Of a DNA stretch of 64,000 bases, positions 1 through 8,828 are shown piece after piece (positions within the stretch are counted from its first letter, which is position 1; every line of letters begins with the position of its first letter). The notes under the pieces are model-generated. The model did not search any database and had not been told where the DNA came from. It was given only the letters and a program-made list of their open reading frames with translations. The position numbers and the translations under genes were made by a program. This DNA comes from an uncultured Prevotellaceae bacterium (GTDB taxonomy: Bacteria > Bacteroidota > Bacteroidia > Bacteroidales > Muribaculaceae): contig ONQS01000006.1 of assembly GCA_900320055.1 (NCBI GenBank), forward strand, positions 1-64,000. The letters run 5' to 3'.

Positions 1-177
1 GCGGCAGCACGAGGCATCGGGGTACCAGCCGCCACCACGAAACACGCGGTAAGAGGCGGTAGCAGGACCTGTCGGATTGGTCTTCTCTTCACTGGTATAA
101 CTGTCGTACCAGTCTTGACACCACTCACAGACGTTACCGCTCATGTCATACAAGCCCAGTTCGTTAGGAGCCTTCGT
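1..177 (-). pseudogene. 3' fragment of a SUMF1 (formylglycine-generating-enzyme-like) gene
   Basis: The minus strand reads openly from 177 to the window edge and gives a typical SUMF1 tail: [11 protein letters not shown], then QDWYD, then RVFRGGGWY with DASCCR. SUMF1 domains are usually over 200 residues, and this motif lies near their end. Here an in-frame TAA at 178-180 cuts the frame only four codons before the conserved stretch, so most of the domain is missing. No plausible upstream part exists, because the thioesterase gene ends at 204. I read it as a decayed remnant or a rearrangement junction. The 3' end lies beyond the window. Confidence 0.6.
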
Positions 178-178
178 T

Positions 179-197
179 TAATTCGCGTAATTCGCAG
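179..197. repeat. Two tandem copies of a 9-base unit (TAATTCGCG/TAATTCGCA)
   Basis: Two adjacent near-identical 9-mers sit exactly between the thioesterase stop codon and the point where SUMF1 homology starts. They mark the junction. Whether they caused a rearrangement is inference. Confidence 0.5.
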
Positions 198-203
198 TTT
201 GTT

Positions 204-959
204 TCAGCGTTCTTGCCAGCAGAAGCGGGCGCGCACGTGGTCGTTTCCATCGGCATCGGTGATGCTCAGGCGGGAGTCCATGGGATCGGTGTCGTCGATG
301 ATGAAGCGGCAGGTCTCACCGTAATGGCTCTCCTTGATGAAGGAAATCTCCATACGACGGATGAAGTAGTTGTCATAGCAGTCCATGTCAAACATGTTCA
401 TCAGGTGCGAGAGATAGCGCACGGTGTTGACGTGGCGGTTGAAGTCGCAATCCATGTAACCGAAGGTGTAGTCCACGGCATGGCCCTGCTCAATGGGCCT
501 GAGGCGGCTCATCGGCTCGATGGGACATGGCAGGTCTGAAACATTCTCACGGATGTAGCCCAATTGTGAGATATCCACGCTGGCACGGGAGTTGAGGTCG
601 ATGACCATCCAGATGGTGCGCACATAACCCAACGTGTGGCCCTGGCCATCGTCGAGGCGCATGTTGCGTTGCGAGAAGTGGCGGTTATAATCTTCGATCC
701 AAGTGGTAAGACGATAGTTCTCGTTAACCTTGGGGAAACTATCGACCTCGATGGTCACGCGGGAGAGCACCCACACATGGTTGTCCTGAATGAGTCTTGC
801 ATAGCCAACCCCCCAAGAGTTGGCATGAAATGTAGCCACCTCGATGATACGACTCATCAACAGCGTCAAGGGCATTTCGCCTTGAGGATTACACTCACCC
901 GCGGCAAGGTAGTAATCCTTGAAAAATTCCTTTTTATTAGTGTTATTATTAGAGCACAT
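204..959 (-). CDS. Acyl-ACP thioesterase
   Basis: The 251-residue protein matches the bacterial acyl-ACP thioesterase family (PF01643), a tandem double hot-dog fold that releases fatty acids from acyl carrier protein in the cytoplasm. The first hot-dog spans about residues 10-130. The second holds the conserved core GYMDCDFNRHVNTVRY, with D170, N174, H176 and N178 in the expected catalytic and binding pattern. It is the last gene of ybaK-aroC-thioesterase and overlaps the aroC stop by 11 bases, so translation is probably coupled. It may adjust lipid acyl supply; chain-length preference cannot be read from the sequence. Confidence 0.9.
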   Translation of the reverse strand: MCSNNNTNKKEFFKDYYLAAGECNPQGEMPLTLLMSRIIEVATFHANSWGVGYARLIQDNHVWVLSRVTIEVDSFPKVNENYRLTTWIEDYNRHFSQRNMRLDDGQGHTLGYVRTIWMVIDLNSRASVDISQLGYIRENVSDLPCPIEPMSRLRPIEQGHAVDYTFGYMDCDFNRHVNTVRYLSHLMNMFDMDCYDNYFIRRMEISFIKESHYGETCRFIIDDTDPMDSRLSITDADGNDHVRARFCWQER

Positions 960-1947
960 TGGTTTTCCTTATCAAATAATTGTCTAAAATCACCAGTGCC
1001 GCCATCGACTCGACCACAGGCAGTGCACGGTTGATGACGCAGACATCGTGACGGCCACGGGCCGCTAAAGTCACCGGATTGCCGTCACGGTCGATGGTGG
1101 GCACATCCCGCATGAGAGTAGGCACAGGCTTAAAGGCAATGCGCATGGTAATATCCTCCCCATTGCTGATGCCCCCCTGTATGCCTCCCGAGTGATTGGC
1201 CGAAGTGCCAACAGTGCCATCGGCCCGCTTCTCGAACACATCCATCACCTCACTGCCGCGGCAAGATGCCATTCCAAAGCCATCGCCATACTCAAAGCCG
1301 TGAACCGACGGGATGCTCATCATGGCCGCAGCCAGTTGTGCATGGAGTTTGCCATAGGCAGGCTCCCCCAATCCAACAGGTACGTTGCACACCTTGCAAG
1401 AGATCACGCCCCCCAAGGTATCGCCTTGGCTAGCGGCACTAGCCATTTCCTGCTCGAAATCGCTCGTGGCCTTCCCTACCCGCTCGATGGTCGCACTGAC
1501 CGTGATGCCCAGAGATTGAAGCGCTTGCAAGGCGATTCCGCCAGCCACTACCCGGGCTACCGTCTCGCGCGCTGAAGCACGCCCGCCACCACGCGGATCG
1601 CGGATGCCATACTTGGCCTCCCAAGTGAAATCGGCATGATTGGGGCGATAGCAGGCGGCTATCCCCTCATAATCGGCACTGCGGGCATCTGTGTTGCGCA
1701 CGACAAAGCCAATGGGTGTGCCCAGTGTCTTACCCTGCCAGAGGCCCGATAGGATCTCGACCTTGTCTTTCTCGTCGCGAGCGCTGGCCCCTGCAGTCTG
1801 GCCTGGGCGCCGGCGATTCACGAAACGCTGCAATCGATCCATATCGATCGACACACCGGCTGGCATGCCATCAATAACGCCTCCCATGGCTGGTCCATGC
1901 GACTCACCGAATGTGGTCAACGTCAATATTTTACCTATCGTATTCAT
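949..1947 (-). CDS. aroC: Chorismate synthase
   Basis: Converts 5-enolpyruvylshikimate-3-phosphate to chorismate, the last common step of aromatic amino acid and folate precursor synthesis, using reduced FMN. At 332 residues it is slightly shorter than most family members (about 350-400). Family signatures are visible: GESHG at 14-18, RRRPGQ near 46-50, RGGGRASARET at 119-129 and a late GRHDVC motif. The frame is intact. It starts 8 bases after the ybaK stop and overlaps the thioesterase start by 11 bases, so the three genes form one transcription unit. Confidence 0.96.
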   Translation of the reverse strand: MNTIGKILTLTTFGESHGPAMGGVIDGMPAGVSIDMDRLQRFVNRRRPGQTAGASARDEKDKVEILSGLWQGKTLGTPIGFVVRNTDARSADYEGIAACYRPNHADFTWEAKYGIRDPRGGGRASARETVARVVAGGIALQALQSLGITVSATIERVGKATSDFEQEMASAASQGDTLGGVISCKVCNVPVGLGEPAYGKLHAQLAAAMMSIPSVHGFEYGDGFGMASCRGSEVMDVFEKRADGTVGTSANHSGGIQGGISNGEDITMRIAFKPVPTLMRDVPTIDRDGNPVTLAARGRHDVCVINRALPVVESMAALVILDNYLIRKTNVL

Positions 1948-1955
1948 CTTTCTTA

Positions 1956-2435
1956 TCAGGCAATCAGGTCAACGGTCTCGGCTCCCACAAAGTCGACGAG
2001 CGCCTGCGGGTCAATCTTAAACTGGAGCCCACGCACTCCTGCACTGACGTAGATGTAATCATACAGGATGCAGGTTTCATCAAAATAGGTAGGAAAAGGT
2101 TTCTTCATCCCCACAGGCGAACAGCCGCCACGAATGTAACCCGTCGTAGGCAGCAATTCCTTCATGGGAATAAGGTCCACCTTCTTGTTACCCGAGACTT
2201 TGGCGGCCTTCTTGAGGTCGACCTCTTCGGCCCCAGGGATGACACAGACCAGATGACCGGTCTTATCACCCTCGAGGATCAGCGTCTTGAATACCTGGTC
2301 GATGTTCTCACCGAGTTGGTCGGCAATGTGCTGTGCGCCCAGGTCGCTCTCATCCACCTCATAGGGGATGAGTTCATATTGAATGTCGGCCGCATCCAGC
2401 AGACGCGCCGCATTGGTTTTTGTGATTTTCTTCAT
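1956..2435 (-). CDS. ybaK: Cys-tRNA(Pro)/Cys-tRNA(Cys) deacylase, YbaK family
   Basis: A 159-residue protein of the YbaK/EbsC editing-domain family, which hydrolyses cysteine wrongly attached to tRNA-Pro. Recognisable parts are the start KKITKTNAARLLD, the central GAEEVDLKKAAKVSG and YIRGGCSPVGMKK. A longer open frame reaches 2546, but I place the start at 2435. The reason is that a TAACTTTG promoter element lies at 2456-2463 (minus strand), so upstream codons would not be transcribed, and family homology begins at this methionine. First gene of the operon with aroC and the thioesterase. Confidence 0.93.
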   Translation of the reverse strand: MKKITKTNAARLLDAADIQYELIPYEVDESDLGAQHIADQLGENIDQVFKTLILEGDKTGHLVCVIPGAEEVDLKKAAKVSGNKKVDLIPMKELLPTTGYIRGGCSPVGMKKPFPTYFDETCILYDYIYVSAGVRGLQFKIDPQALVDFVGAETVDLIA

Positions 2436-2523
2436 CAGTTGTTGTCTTAATGCGGCAAAGTTACTTAATTTTGAATAATTAAAGTTACACGACTGGGTAA
2501 AAAAAGAAAAAGCGCATTTTCTT

Positions 2524-2554
2524 TTTGTGCTGTCGGCGAGTTGCACTAAATTTG
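2524..2554 (+). promoter_or_regulatory. Bacteroidetes-type promoter for the gene at 2602
   Basis: TTTG at 2524-2527, a 19-base spacer and TAAATTTG at 2547-2554 match the -33/-7 pattern of the Bacteroidetes primary sigma factor. It lies back to back with the ybaK promoter (TAACTTTG, minus strand, 2456-2463). Confidence 0.8.
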
Positions 2555-2601
2555 CGCTGTCTTAAAACCGATAACTCATAATATTAAAAACAGATAGACT
2601 C

Positions 2602-3405
2602 ATGAAGAGAATCATCATCGCTACTCTTGTAGCCATCGCAGGCTGGCTGTGCGTCGAAGCGCAAATGATGCCCGCGCCCGAGAAATATAACGATTACCTG
2701 GAGCAAGTGGCTCAGATGGACCAACGGAAAGCGGAATTTCTCATGACCGCAACCATGGAGACCCTGGCCAAGGATCCCAAAGCCTACCGCCAAATGCTGG
2801 AACTGGCCGAGCGACGCTTCAGCAACCCCGCCGATGCGATCCACAACGAGGGCTTGTATCTGGTCGTGCTCAAGCATGCTACCGATAAGTATGTGCTGAG
2901 CGGTGCAGAGATTGAGCGCCAACGCCTGCTGCTCGAGGGAGCCAAGAAGAATATGATTGGCTCAGTTGCCACCAATTTTGACTACGTCACTGCTAATGAC
3001 AAATCCACCCACCAACTCAACGAATTGCAGTCGGATTACATCCTCATCTACTTTAACAATCCTGACTGCGAGGCCTGTGAGACCGTCAAGCAACGCCTAG
3101 CCGAGAACCCATTGATCAATCAGATGGTCAATGACAAGAAACTGATTGTCCTGGCCATCTATCCCTATGATGATCAGAAACTGTGGAAGAAGGCCAAATA
3201 TCCTAAAATGATGATCAATGGATGGAACCAGAGCCGCCAGATCGAGTATGCCGAGTTGTATGACCTGCCCACCCTGCCCTGCTTCTATCTGCTGAACAGG
3301 GAACACAAGGTGCTGGTTAAAAACGAAGGCAGCCTCAACAAAGTCGAGGCGGTGCTTAAGGCGCTTACCACGGCCGGTGAGGTCGGTCCCCAGCCAGCCA
3401 ACTGA
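2602..3405 (+). CDS. Secreted thioredoxin-fold protein (DUF5106-like)
   Basis: A 267-residue exported protein with a signal peptide at about 1-20 (basic MKR, hydrophobic core, VEA cleavage region). Residues 25-130 form a helical region like DUF5106. Residues 140-255 form a thioredoxin-like domain with C156-E-A-C159 as redox motif and LPTLPCFYL near 226-234 at the cis-proline position. It probably acts in the periplasm on disulfides or reductive processes; the substrate is unknown. It stands alone, convergent with the TPR gene that ends at 3471. Confidence 0.8.
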   Translation: MKRIIIATLVAIAGWLCVEAQMMPAPEKYNDYLEQVAQMDQRKAEFLMTATMETLAKDPKAYRQMLELAERRFSNPADAIHNEGLYLVVLKHATDKYVLSGAEIERQRLLLEGAKKNMIGSVATNFDYVTANDKSTHQLNELQSDYILIYFNNPDCEACETVKQRLAENPLINQMVNDKKLIVLAIYPYDDQKLWKKAKYPKMMINGWNQSRQIEYAELYDLPTLPCFYLLNREHKVLVKNEGSLNKVEAVLKALTTAGEVGPQPAN

Positions 3406-3470
3406 CACCGAGACACTGTCTGCTAACGCGAGATGGGATAACACCGCATGGCCTGCTGCATCGATTGATG

Positions 3471-5564
3471 CTAGCGGGTCATGCGTTTCAGTACATTGTA
3501 ACTCGGCAGGATGCCCAACTCGCCGGCCTGGCTCAGATCGGCAACTCCCAGAGTTTTGTTGCCCATGCGCAGATACATCAGTCCACGGTTATAATAGGCT
3601 TCAGCCAGGTCTGGTTGCTGCTCTATTGCCGTCGTGTAGCAACTGATGGCACTGGTGAAGTCGCCCTGCATCATATAGACATTGCCCTTGTTGTAGTGTG
3701 CATAGGCATTTTTGGGAGAGAGTTTGATAGCCTGATCCAGATCATCCAACATCAGACCCAGTGTGGTGACATCCTGGCGCTGGCGCAACATGGCCTGAGA
3801 CTTCATATCGGGCGCATCGCCTTGCAGACTGGCGGCACCCGCGTCACGCGCCTGCGCCATGCGATACTGCATGTAGTGGGCATCGGCACGCAACATGTAG
3901 GCTAACATGAACTGCGGGCTGAGCGAGATGGCATCATCGATATCGACCAACGCCGCATCAGGATTCTTGACCATGAGGTAGTCGATGGCACGGGCAAAAT
4001 AATCGATGCTGCGGGCCTTGGCGTGCGAGAGCAGCGAGTTGTAGTAGTCGATGTTGGCGAAGTGTCGCTGGATTTTCTCCTCACTGAGTTGGGTTTCGCC
4101 ACGTGCAAGGGTAAGTGTTCCCGGCAACAAGCGCATCTCGTTCATCTCGTCCATCTCACGGAGATAGAGAGTCTTAGCATTAAGTTTGTTGTCCTGAGGG
4201 TAATATGATAAGACGAACATCGGCATGGGCTCCACTTCGATATTGTTGTTCTGGACATGACCGCGCTGGCGGTTAGCATACTCCGGCTTAACGGGGTTAT
4301 TGTCGTTGACAGTGAGCAGGGTGTTGAAGCGATTGATGATCTCCTCGGCTGTTTCCGGCTCATCGTTGACACCGTTCAGGGCACGCTGCTCGGCCTTTTT
4401 GATAGCGGCTGTCGCCTCGATTTCGGCAGGATTGAAATTGGAAACATGCGTCTTGTTGCGTCTGAATATCGCCATCGCCTTTTCCATATCGCTCTCGCTG
4501 CCCTTATGGTCCCCCATGCGGCGCTTAGCCTCACCTCGAGCCATATAGCCAGCCTCAAAATTGGGATACTTCTTCAGGATTGTCGTGAAGTCGGCCACGG
4601 CTTCACGATACTGGCGGGTGCGCATGTGCAACAAGGCCCGGTTATAGAGTGCCATAAAGTTGGAGGGGTTGCTCTTGAGCACGAAGTCAAAATCGCTGAT
4701 AGCCTTATTGTTGTCTCCGACTTCGGCGCGCAGCAGTCCCCGATTGAAGTGGGCCTCCTGGCTGCTGGGGTCAAGCCCGATGGCATAGTCATAGTCGGCC
4801 ATTGCTCCAAAATAGTCATCGAGGTTATACTTCATGTATGCGCGGTTGATAAAGTAGCCGGCATATCTTGGCTCGAGCAAGATGGCACTGTCCATATCGG
4901 CAAGCGCACGCTGAAAGTCGTGCTTCGACCGCGTATAGATTTCGGACCTCATGACATAGGCGCCGGCATTCTTCTTACTCAGGCCAATCGCCTTGTTCAG
5001 ATTGTCGAGGGCCGCCGTGGTGTCGTTGCGCGCCAGGTCCATCTGGGCCAGGCCCATGTAGGCCCTGTCGTTGTTGCGGTCCACGGCCAACAGACGGTCA
5101 AAGGCCTCCCTGGCATTATCATAGTCCTTGAGTGCGGTCAAACAGACAGCACGGTTGATCAGCAGGTTCTTATCCTCGGGCATGAGTTTCAGTCCAGCAT
5201 CATAGTCCTCGACAGCCCCCTTGAAATTGCCCAAGTTCTGGCGCGAAACGCCACGCACCTGATAGGCATCCACAATAAAGGGATTGCGCTCGATGGCCAT
5301 GCCCGCATCCTGCTCAGCGCCATTGTAATCCTCCAGGCTGATCTTTGCCACAGCACGATAGAAGTAGGGCTCTGCCAGAAAGGGCTTTGCCTTAACAGCC
5401 TGGTTAAAGTATTGTATAGCAAGTATATAGTCCTCAAAATACAAGGCATTACGCCCGATTTCGAGCACTTGGTCGGTATTGATTTGAGACTGAGCGCCCA
5501 CAGCCGATAGCACCATAGCCACCAGCAAGGACAATCGTCGGAATATCGTGAGCATCTTCTTCAT
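3471..5564 (-). CDS. Large exported TPR-repeat protein
   Basis: A 697-residue protein with a clear signal peptide (MKKML, hydrophobic stretch, cleavage near GAQSQ at 23-27). Tetratricopeptide repeats run almost throughout: about residues 30-380 hold a continuous array (YFNQAVKAKP, YNGAEQDAGMAI, DYDAGLKLMPED and so on). After a less regular part at about 390-520 a second array fills 520-690. It most likely acts as a periplasmic or outer-membrane-attached scaffold for protein contacts. No enzyme motif is seen. It is monocistronic, with its own promoter at 5584-5615. Confidence 0.85.
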   Translation of the reverse strand: MKKMLTIFRRLSLLVAMVLSAVGAQSQINTDQVLEIGRNALYFEDYILAIQYFNQAVKAKPFLAEPYFYRAVAKISLEDYNGAEQDAGMAIERNPFIVDAYQVRGVSRQNLGNFKGAVEDYDAGLKLMPEDKNLLINRAVCLTALKDYDNAREAFDRLLAVDRNNDRAYMGLAQMDLARNDTTAALDNLNKAIGLSKKNAGAYVMRSEIYTRSKHDFQRALADMDSAILLEPRYAGYFINRAYMKYNLDDYFGAMADYDYAIGLDPSSQEAHFNRGLLRAEVGDNNKAISDFDFVLKSNPSNFMALYNRALLHMRTRQYREAVADFTTILKKYPNFEAGYMARGEAKRRMGDHKGSESDMEKAMAIFRRNKTHVSNFNPAEIEATAAIKKAEQRALNGVNDEPETAEEIINRFNTLLTVNDNNPVKPEYANRQRGHVQNNNIEVEPMPMFVLSYYPQDNKLNAKTLYLREMDEMNEMRLLPGTLTLARGETQLSEEKIQRHFANIDYYNSLLSHAKARSIDYFARAIDYLMVKNPDAALVDIDDAISLSPQFMLAYMLRADAHYMQYRMAQARDAGAASLQGDAPDMKSQAMLRQRQDVTTLGLMLDDLDQAIKLSPKNAYAHYNKGNVYMMQGDFTSAISCYTTAIEQQPDLAEAYYNRGLMYLRMGNKTLGVADLSQAGELGILPSYNVLKRMTR

Positions 5565-5583
5565 TATCGCTTATTAGTTACGG

Positions 5584-5615
5584 CAAAAGTAAAAGAAAAA
5601 TTCTCAATAGGCAAA
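5584..5615 (-). promoter_or_regulatory. Promoter of the TPR gene
   Basis: On the minus strand TTTG (5612-5615), 20 bases, then TACTTTTG (5584-5591), matching the Bacteroidetes consensus. The start codon at 5564 is about 15 bases below the expected transcription start. Confidence 0.75.
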
Positions 5616-5742
5616 TCTCTCCCGTCGTGAGGGCGTTTTTTCACATTTTATGGCATATTTTCTTAAAAACGGCTAAAGGATTTGGTTGGGTGGGGAAAAA
5701 ATGCGAAATTTGAAGTTTGAAACAAAAAAAAGAACATTCACA

Positions 5743-6603
5743 ATGAGAAAACATATCGTCATCGGCCTATTGGCGGCACTGCTGCTGGCACCGTCAAACA
5801 TGGATGCCCAAAAGAAGAAGGACAAGAAAATGGAGAAACGCGGTGTGGCTATCGAAAACGTCACAGCCAATGTTGAGCAGCCCATGCACGAAGTGAAAAT
5901 CACCAACCCGGCACAGCAACTCTACGGCGAATGGGACATCGTGACGCTGCGCAAAAAGAAGGTTTACAGCCTGGAAAGGGCCTATCTGTACTTGGACTTT
6001 GCCGGCGGCTACAAGGTGTATGGCAATAACGGCTGCAACACAATCAATGGCTCCTTTCAACTGAGTGGCAACAACCTGAAGTTTGGTGACTTTATCTCGA
6101 CCAGCGAATCGTGCCATAACGTGACCAACGAGAAAACCGTCATGCACACGCTTGCTGACGTGAGGCGCTACACCGTCGAGACCCAATACAACGCCGAATA
6201 CATGAACCTGATGAACTCCAAGGGAGCCGTCATCATGGTGCTGAAACGCCACAATCTGGATGCCATGAATGGCCCGTGGCTCGTCAAGGAACTGAACACC
6301 GAGAACGTGAGTGACCTGAACATGCGCGTGGTCATCGATGCTGAGATGCAGACCATACACGGCGACACCGGATGCAACATCATCAACGGCATCATCACCC
6401 TTGACCCGGCCAAGGATATGGCCATCCAGTTCGAGGATCTGAAGTCAAGCGAACACCATTGCGACCGCATCGATAATGAGACTGCCTTGCTGCTGGCCCT
6501 CGAGAGGACAGAGTCGTGCAAGCGCATCAACCAGAACGAGATGGCCCTGCTCGACAACAAGGGCAGCATCGTCATCGTGCTGCAGCGCCTCAACCTGCAG
6601 TAA
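5743..6603 (+). CDS. Exported protein with two META domains
   Basis: A 286-residue protein with two META (DUF306, HslJ-like) domains. The first spans about residues 55-165 with GNNGCNTINGSF at 94-105. The second spans about 175-285 with GDTGCNIINGII. In other bacteria META proteins are envelope or heat-shock-linked proteins of poorly known role. The start at 5743 gives a proper signal peptide (MRKHIVIGLLAALLLAPSN, cleavage near DAQ). An earlier in-frame ATG at 5701 would put charged residues before it. It is convergent with the gene ending at 6724, and the two share a terminator. Confidence 0.85.
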   Translation: MRKHIVIGLLAALLLAPSNMDAQKKKDKKMEKRGVAIENVTANVEQPMHEVKITNPAQQLYGEWDIVTLRKKKVYSLERAYLYLDFAGGYKVYGNNGCNTINGSFQLSGNNLKFGDFISTSESCHNVTNEKTVMHTLADVRRYTVETQYNAEYMNLMNSKGAVIMVLKRHNLDAMNGPWLVKELNTENVSDLNMRVVIDAEMQTIHGDTGCNIINGIITLDPAKDMAIQFEDLKSSEHHCDRIDNETALLLALERTESCKRINQNEMALLDNKGSIVIVLQRLNLQ

Positions 6604-6644
6604 CCCTGATTGTCGTCGTCCAACCGAGGACACCGGTTGGGCTT

Positions 6645-6703
6645 AATCACAACAAATCACGCCGACTGGCCATGATGGACTAGTCGGCGTGATTTGTGTG
6701 ATC
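6645..6703. terminator. Bidirectional terminator hairpin
   Basis: A stem of about 20 base pairs with one bulge: the arm ending AAATCACGCCGACT (6654-6667) pairs with AGTCGGCGTGATTT (6682-6695) and continues outward. It lies between two convergent genes. A smaller hairpin (CCAACCG 6620-6626, CGGTTGG 6634-6640) precedes it. Confidence 0.75.
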
Positions 6704-6723
6704 ACAGAGTGCGGTGAGCGCAC

Positions 6724-8700
6724 TTACTTAACGATGCGCTTGAATGTGGTGGTGGATCCGTCGCTACGTGTGGTAACCACGATATTGACACCGTCTTGCG
6801 GAACGGGACTCACGACACCCGTGGGCGAGACATACTTCACATCAACGACCTGTTCACCAGCCAAGGTCTCATCGATAGAGGCGCATGAGAGGATGGCCAG
6901 GGGATGGAAGGTGTAGTTGGTGTAGTAATTCTCGTCGGTAGCGTGGATGCGGCGCATGGGACCTTGAGCGGAATTTTCCTCCCAAGCCTCATCGAGCGTG
7001 AACACACCCAGCAATCCGTAATTGAAGCCTGGCTTCTGGGCCATCTCGGCTTCGAGGGCCGGCGCATAATCATAGTTGAGTTTGATCACTACCGTATCCT
7101 GCTCACTGCACAGGCAGGGCAGACCATCCTTATAGAAGAAGTAGCCGTCGGCACGCCCAACCTCATTGCCCATTGCGGTCACGTAGTCATTGCTCAAGTC
7201 GTACTTGAACAGGGATAACGTGGGCAACTCGGCATCATCGATGGCCACGGGCACACTATTGAGCATCAGCCTGGGATTGGTCATGCGGTCTTGCAGCAGG
7301 CCCTTGACAGTTGCGGGCTTAATCACCTGCATCTGCGCAATGGCATCAAACATATCCTGATTGCCGGTGCAATCGAGCGCAATCCAGTCGGGATACCACG
7401 CCATCCACTCGGCATAACCCCAGTCGGCATAGGTGTCGTAATAGATCTGGTCGACATTGTCGGTGACAAAGATCAGTTTGGTGCTCTCACTGTCGACTGC
7501 GGCTGCGACATAGAGGGTGTCGTTTAACTTATACTGATTGCCGTCTTCTCCCTCATAGAGCACCTTCCACAACTTGGTGCCAGGATCGTTGGTGATGGAC
7601 GTGGGGAACAATTCCATCTCACCATTATAGATGCTCATCATGCCCTCGATAGAATACACCTCGGTGGGATCCACGTCGGGATAGTCGATGCCAAACTTGT
7701 TGAAACCAGTCAATGAGGCTTCGTAGGTCATACCATCCTCGTCGGCTTCGGTGCTGGTGATCATGAAGGTGCCATTGCTCTGAATGGGACTGAGGTTCAC
7801 GCCCTCGAGATAGACCTTATAGTTATCCCAGCCCTCGTCGGGATCGGCAAGATATGAGAGATAGCCCGTGCAGTCAAACGGCGAATAGTAGTCCTCATCG
7901 AGAATGTTCTTGGCATTGCCGAAGTGAGCCGGATTGGCGGCCTCGACTTGGGACCTGTAGGTCTGCTTCACGGCCGTCCAGCCTGCGGGTATGACCGAGC
8001 CCAGGCGATATTCCTTGCCCGAGTCACCATAGATGAGACCAGCGATCGCATTGCCTTCACTATCGAGTTGCATCACCCAGAGGTATTCATGCCACTGATA
8101 GTTGACATAGACGTCGCTCATAAACTGGAAAGCGGTGCCATCTTCTAAGGCTGCAAGGTTCTGAAGCGAATCGAGTTTGAAGATATCAGGGTCGATGGGA
8201 TCCTCGGGATCGACCTGAGGCTCATCGCCTGTGGTGGAGACGACCAGACTTGCCACCTGCGCGTTCTTGCTGCCCACATGGGTCAAGGTCACCTCTGTAG
8301 CACTGCCAGCCCAAGTGCCGACCGCACCCTCCGTGCTATAATCGCCCACGCTGGCAATCAGGTCGAAATTGGACGTGTTGGCCGCATTGACGGTAATGCC
8401 CGTGATGCTGCCTTCGGCCACAGACAAGGTAATGGAACCATCCACATAGATGCGCAGGGTGTAACTGCCCTGAGAGTTCCAGATACGTGTCTCGGTAGAG
8501 CCATCGGTGGCCGACAGGGTCACACCGCCCACGGTCACAGGGCCAGTCTGGGTCAGATTGGTTGCTGAACTCTGGGCAGGCACGGCATAACCCATGGCGG
8601 CAATGCCCTCGGCCGACGAGAAATCAAAGGTCACGTCGGCTGCCCTTAATACAGAAAAGGCCATCAAGGCCATCAAGAAAATCGAGAAAAAACGCTTCAT
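6724..8700 (-). CDS. Large secreted protein of unknown function with a C-terminal sorting-like tail
   Basis: A 658-residue protein with a signal peptide (MKRFFSIFLMALMAFSVLRA). Residues 25-155 are rich in serine, threonine and glycine and look beta-structured. An acidic proline linker (DEPQVDPEDPIDPD) follows near 158. The rest has short repeated strands with aromatic residues. The last 40 residues (KYVSPTGVVS, DGVNIVVTT, FKRIVK) resemble C-terminal domains of exported Bacteroidales proteins, possibly of the type IX secretion class; that is inference. The ATG at 8700 is preferred over one at 8706 because it starts the signal peptide cleanly. A TAATTTTG element lies at 8726-8733. No enzymatic domain was recognised. 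Confidence 0.75.
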   Translation of the reverse strand: MKRFFSIFLMALMAFSVLRAADVTFDFSSAEGIAAMGYAVPAQSSATNLTQTGPVTVGGVTLSATDGSTETRIWNSQGSYTLRIYVDGSITLSVAEGSITGITVNAANTSNFDLIASVGDYSTEGAVGTWAGSATEVTLTHVGSKNAQVASLVVSTTGDEPQVDPEDPIDPDIFKLDSLQNLAALEDGTAFQFMSDVYVNYQWHEYLWVMQLDSEGNAIAGLIYGDSGKEYRLGSVIPAGWTAVKQTYRSQVEAANPAHFGNAKNILDEDYYSPFDCTGYLSYLADPDEGWDNYKVYLEGVNLSPIQSNGTFMITSTEADEDGMTYEASLTGFNKFGIDYPDVDPTEVYSIEGMMSIYNGEMELFPTSITNDPGTKLWKVLYEGEDGNQYKLNDTLYVAAAVDSESTKLIFVTDNVDQIYYDTYADWGYAEWMAWYPDWIALDCTGNQDMFDAIAQMQVIKPATVKGLLQDRMTNPRLMLNSVPVAIDDAELPTLSLFKYDLSNDYVTAMGNEVGRADGYFFYKDGLPCLCSEQDTVVIKLNYDYAPALEAEMAQKPGFNYGLLGVFTLDEAWEENSAQGPMRRIHATDENYYTNYTFHPLAILSCASIDETLAGEQVVDVKYVSPTGVVSPVPQDGVNIVVTTRSDGSTTTFKRIVK

Positions 8701-8756
8701 TTGCACATTAATAATTATTATGGTACAAAATTACAACCAAGTAGCGATACAGGCAC

Positions 8757-8810
8757 AACAAAGGCCCGAAAAAAGTTATCAACAACCATAACTCTTGACG
8801 GGCCTTGTGT
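8757..8810 (-). terminator. Terminator after the DUF4153 gene
   Basis: Outer stem AAGGCCCG (8761-8768) with CGGGCCTT (8799-8806), extended by ACA/TGT. Inside, on the minus strand, AGTTAT and ATAACT form a second hairpin followed by TTTTTT. It sits just downstream of the gene ending at 8829. Confidence 0.65.
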
Positions 8811-8828
8811 AGAAAAATATTCTACAGG

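Noticed and set aside
2436..2546. N-terminal extension of ybaK
   Set aside because: A promoter element at 2456-2463 lies inside it and the extension has no family similarity.
4257..5510. A 417-codon plus-strand open frame opposite the TPR gene
   Set aside because: The minus-strand gene has a signal peptide, repeats and a consensus promoter; the plus-strand frame has none.
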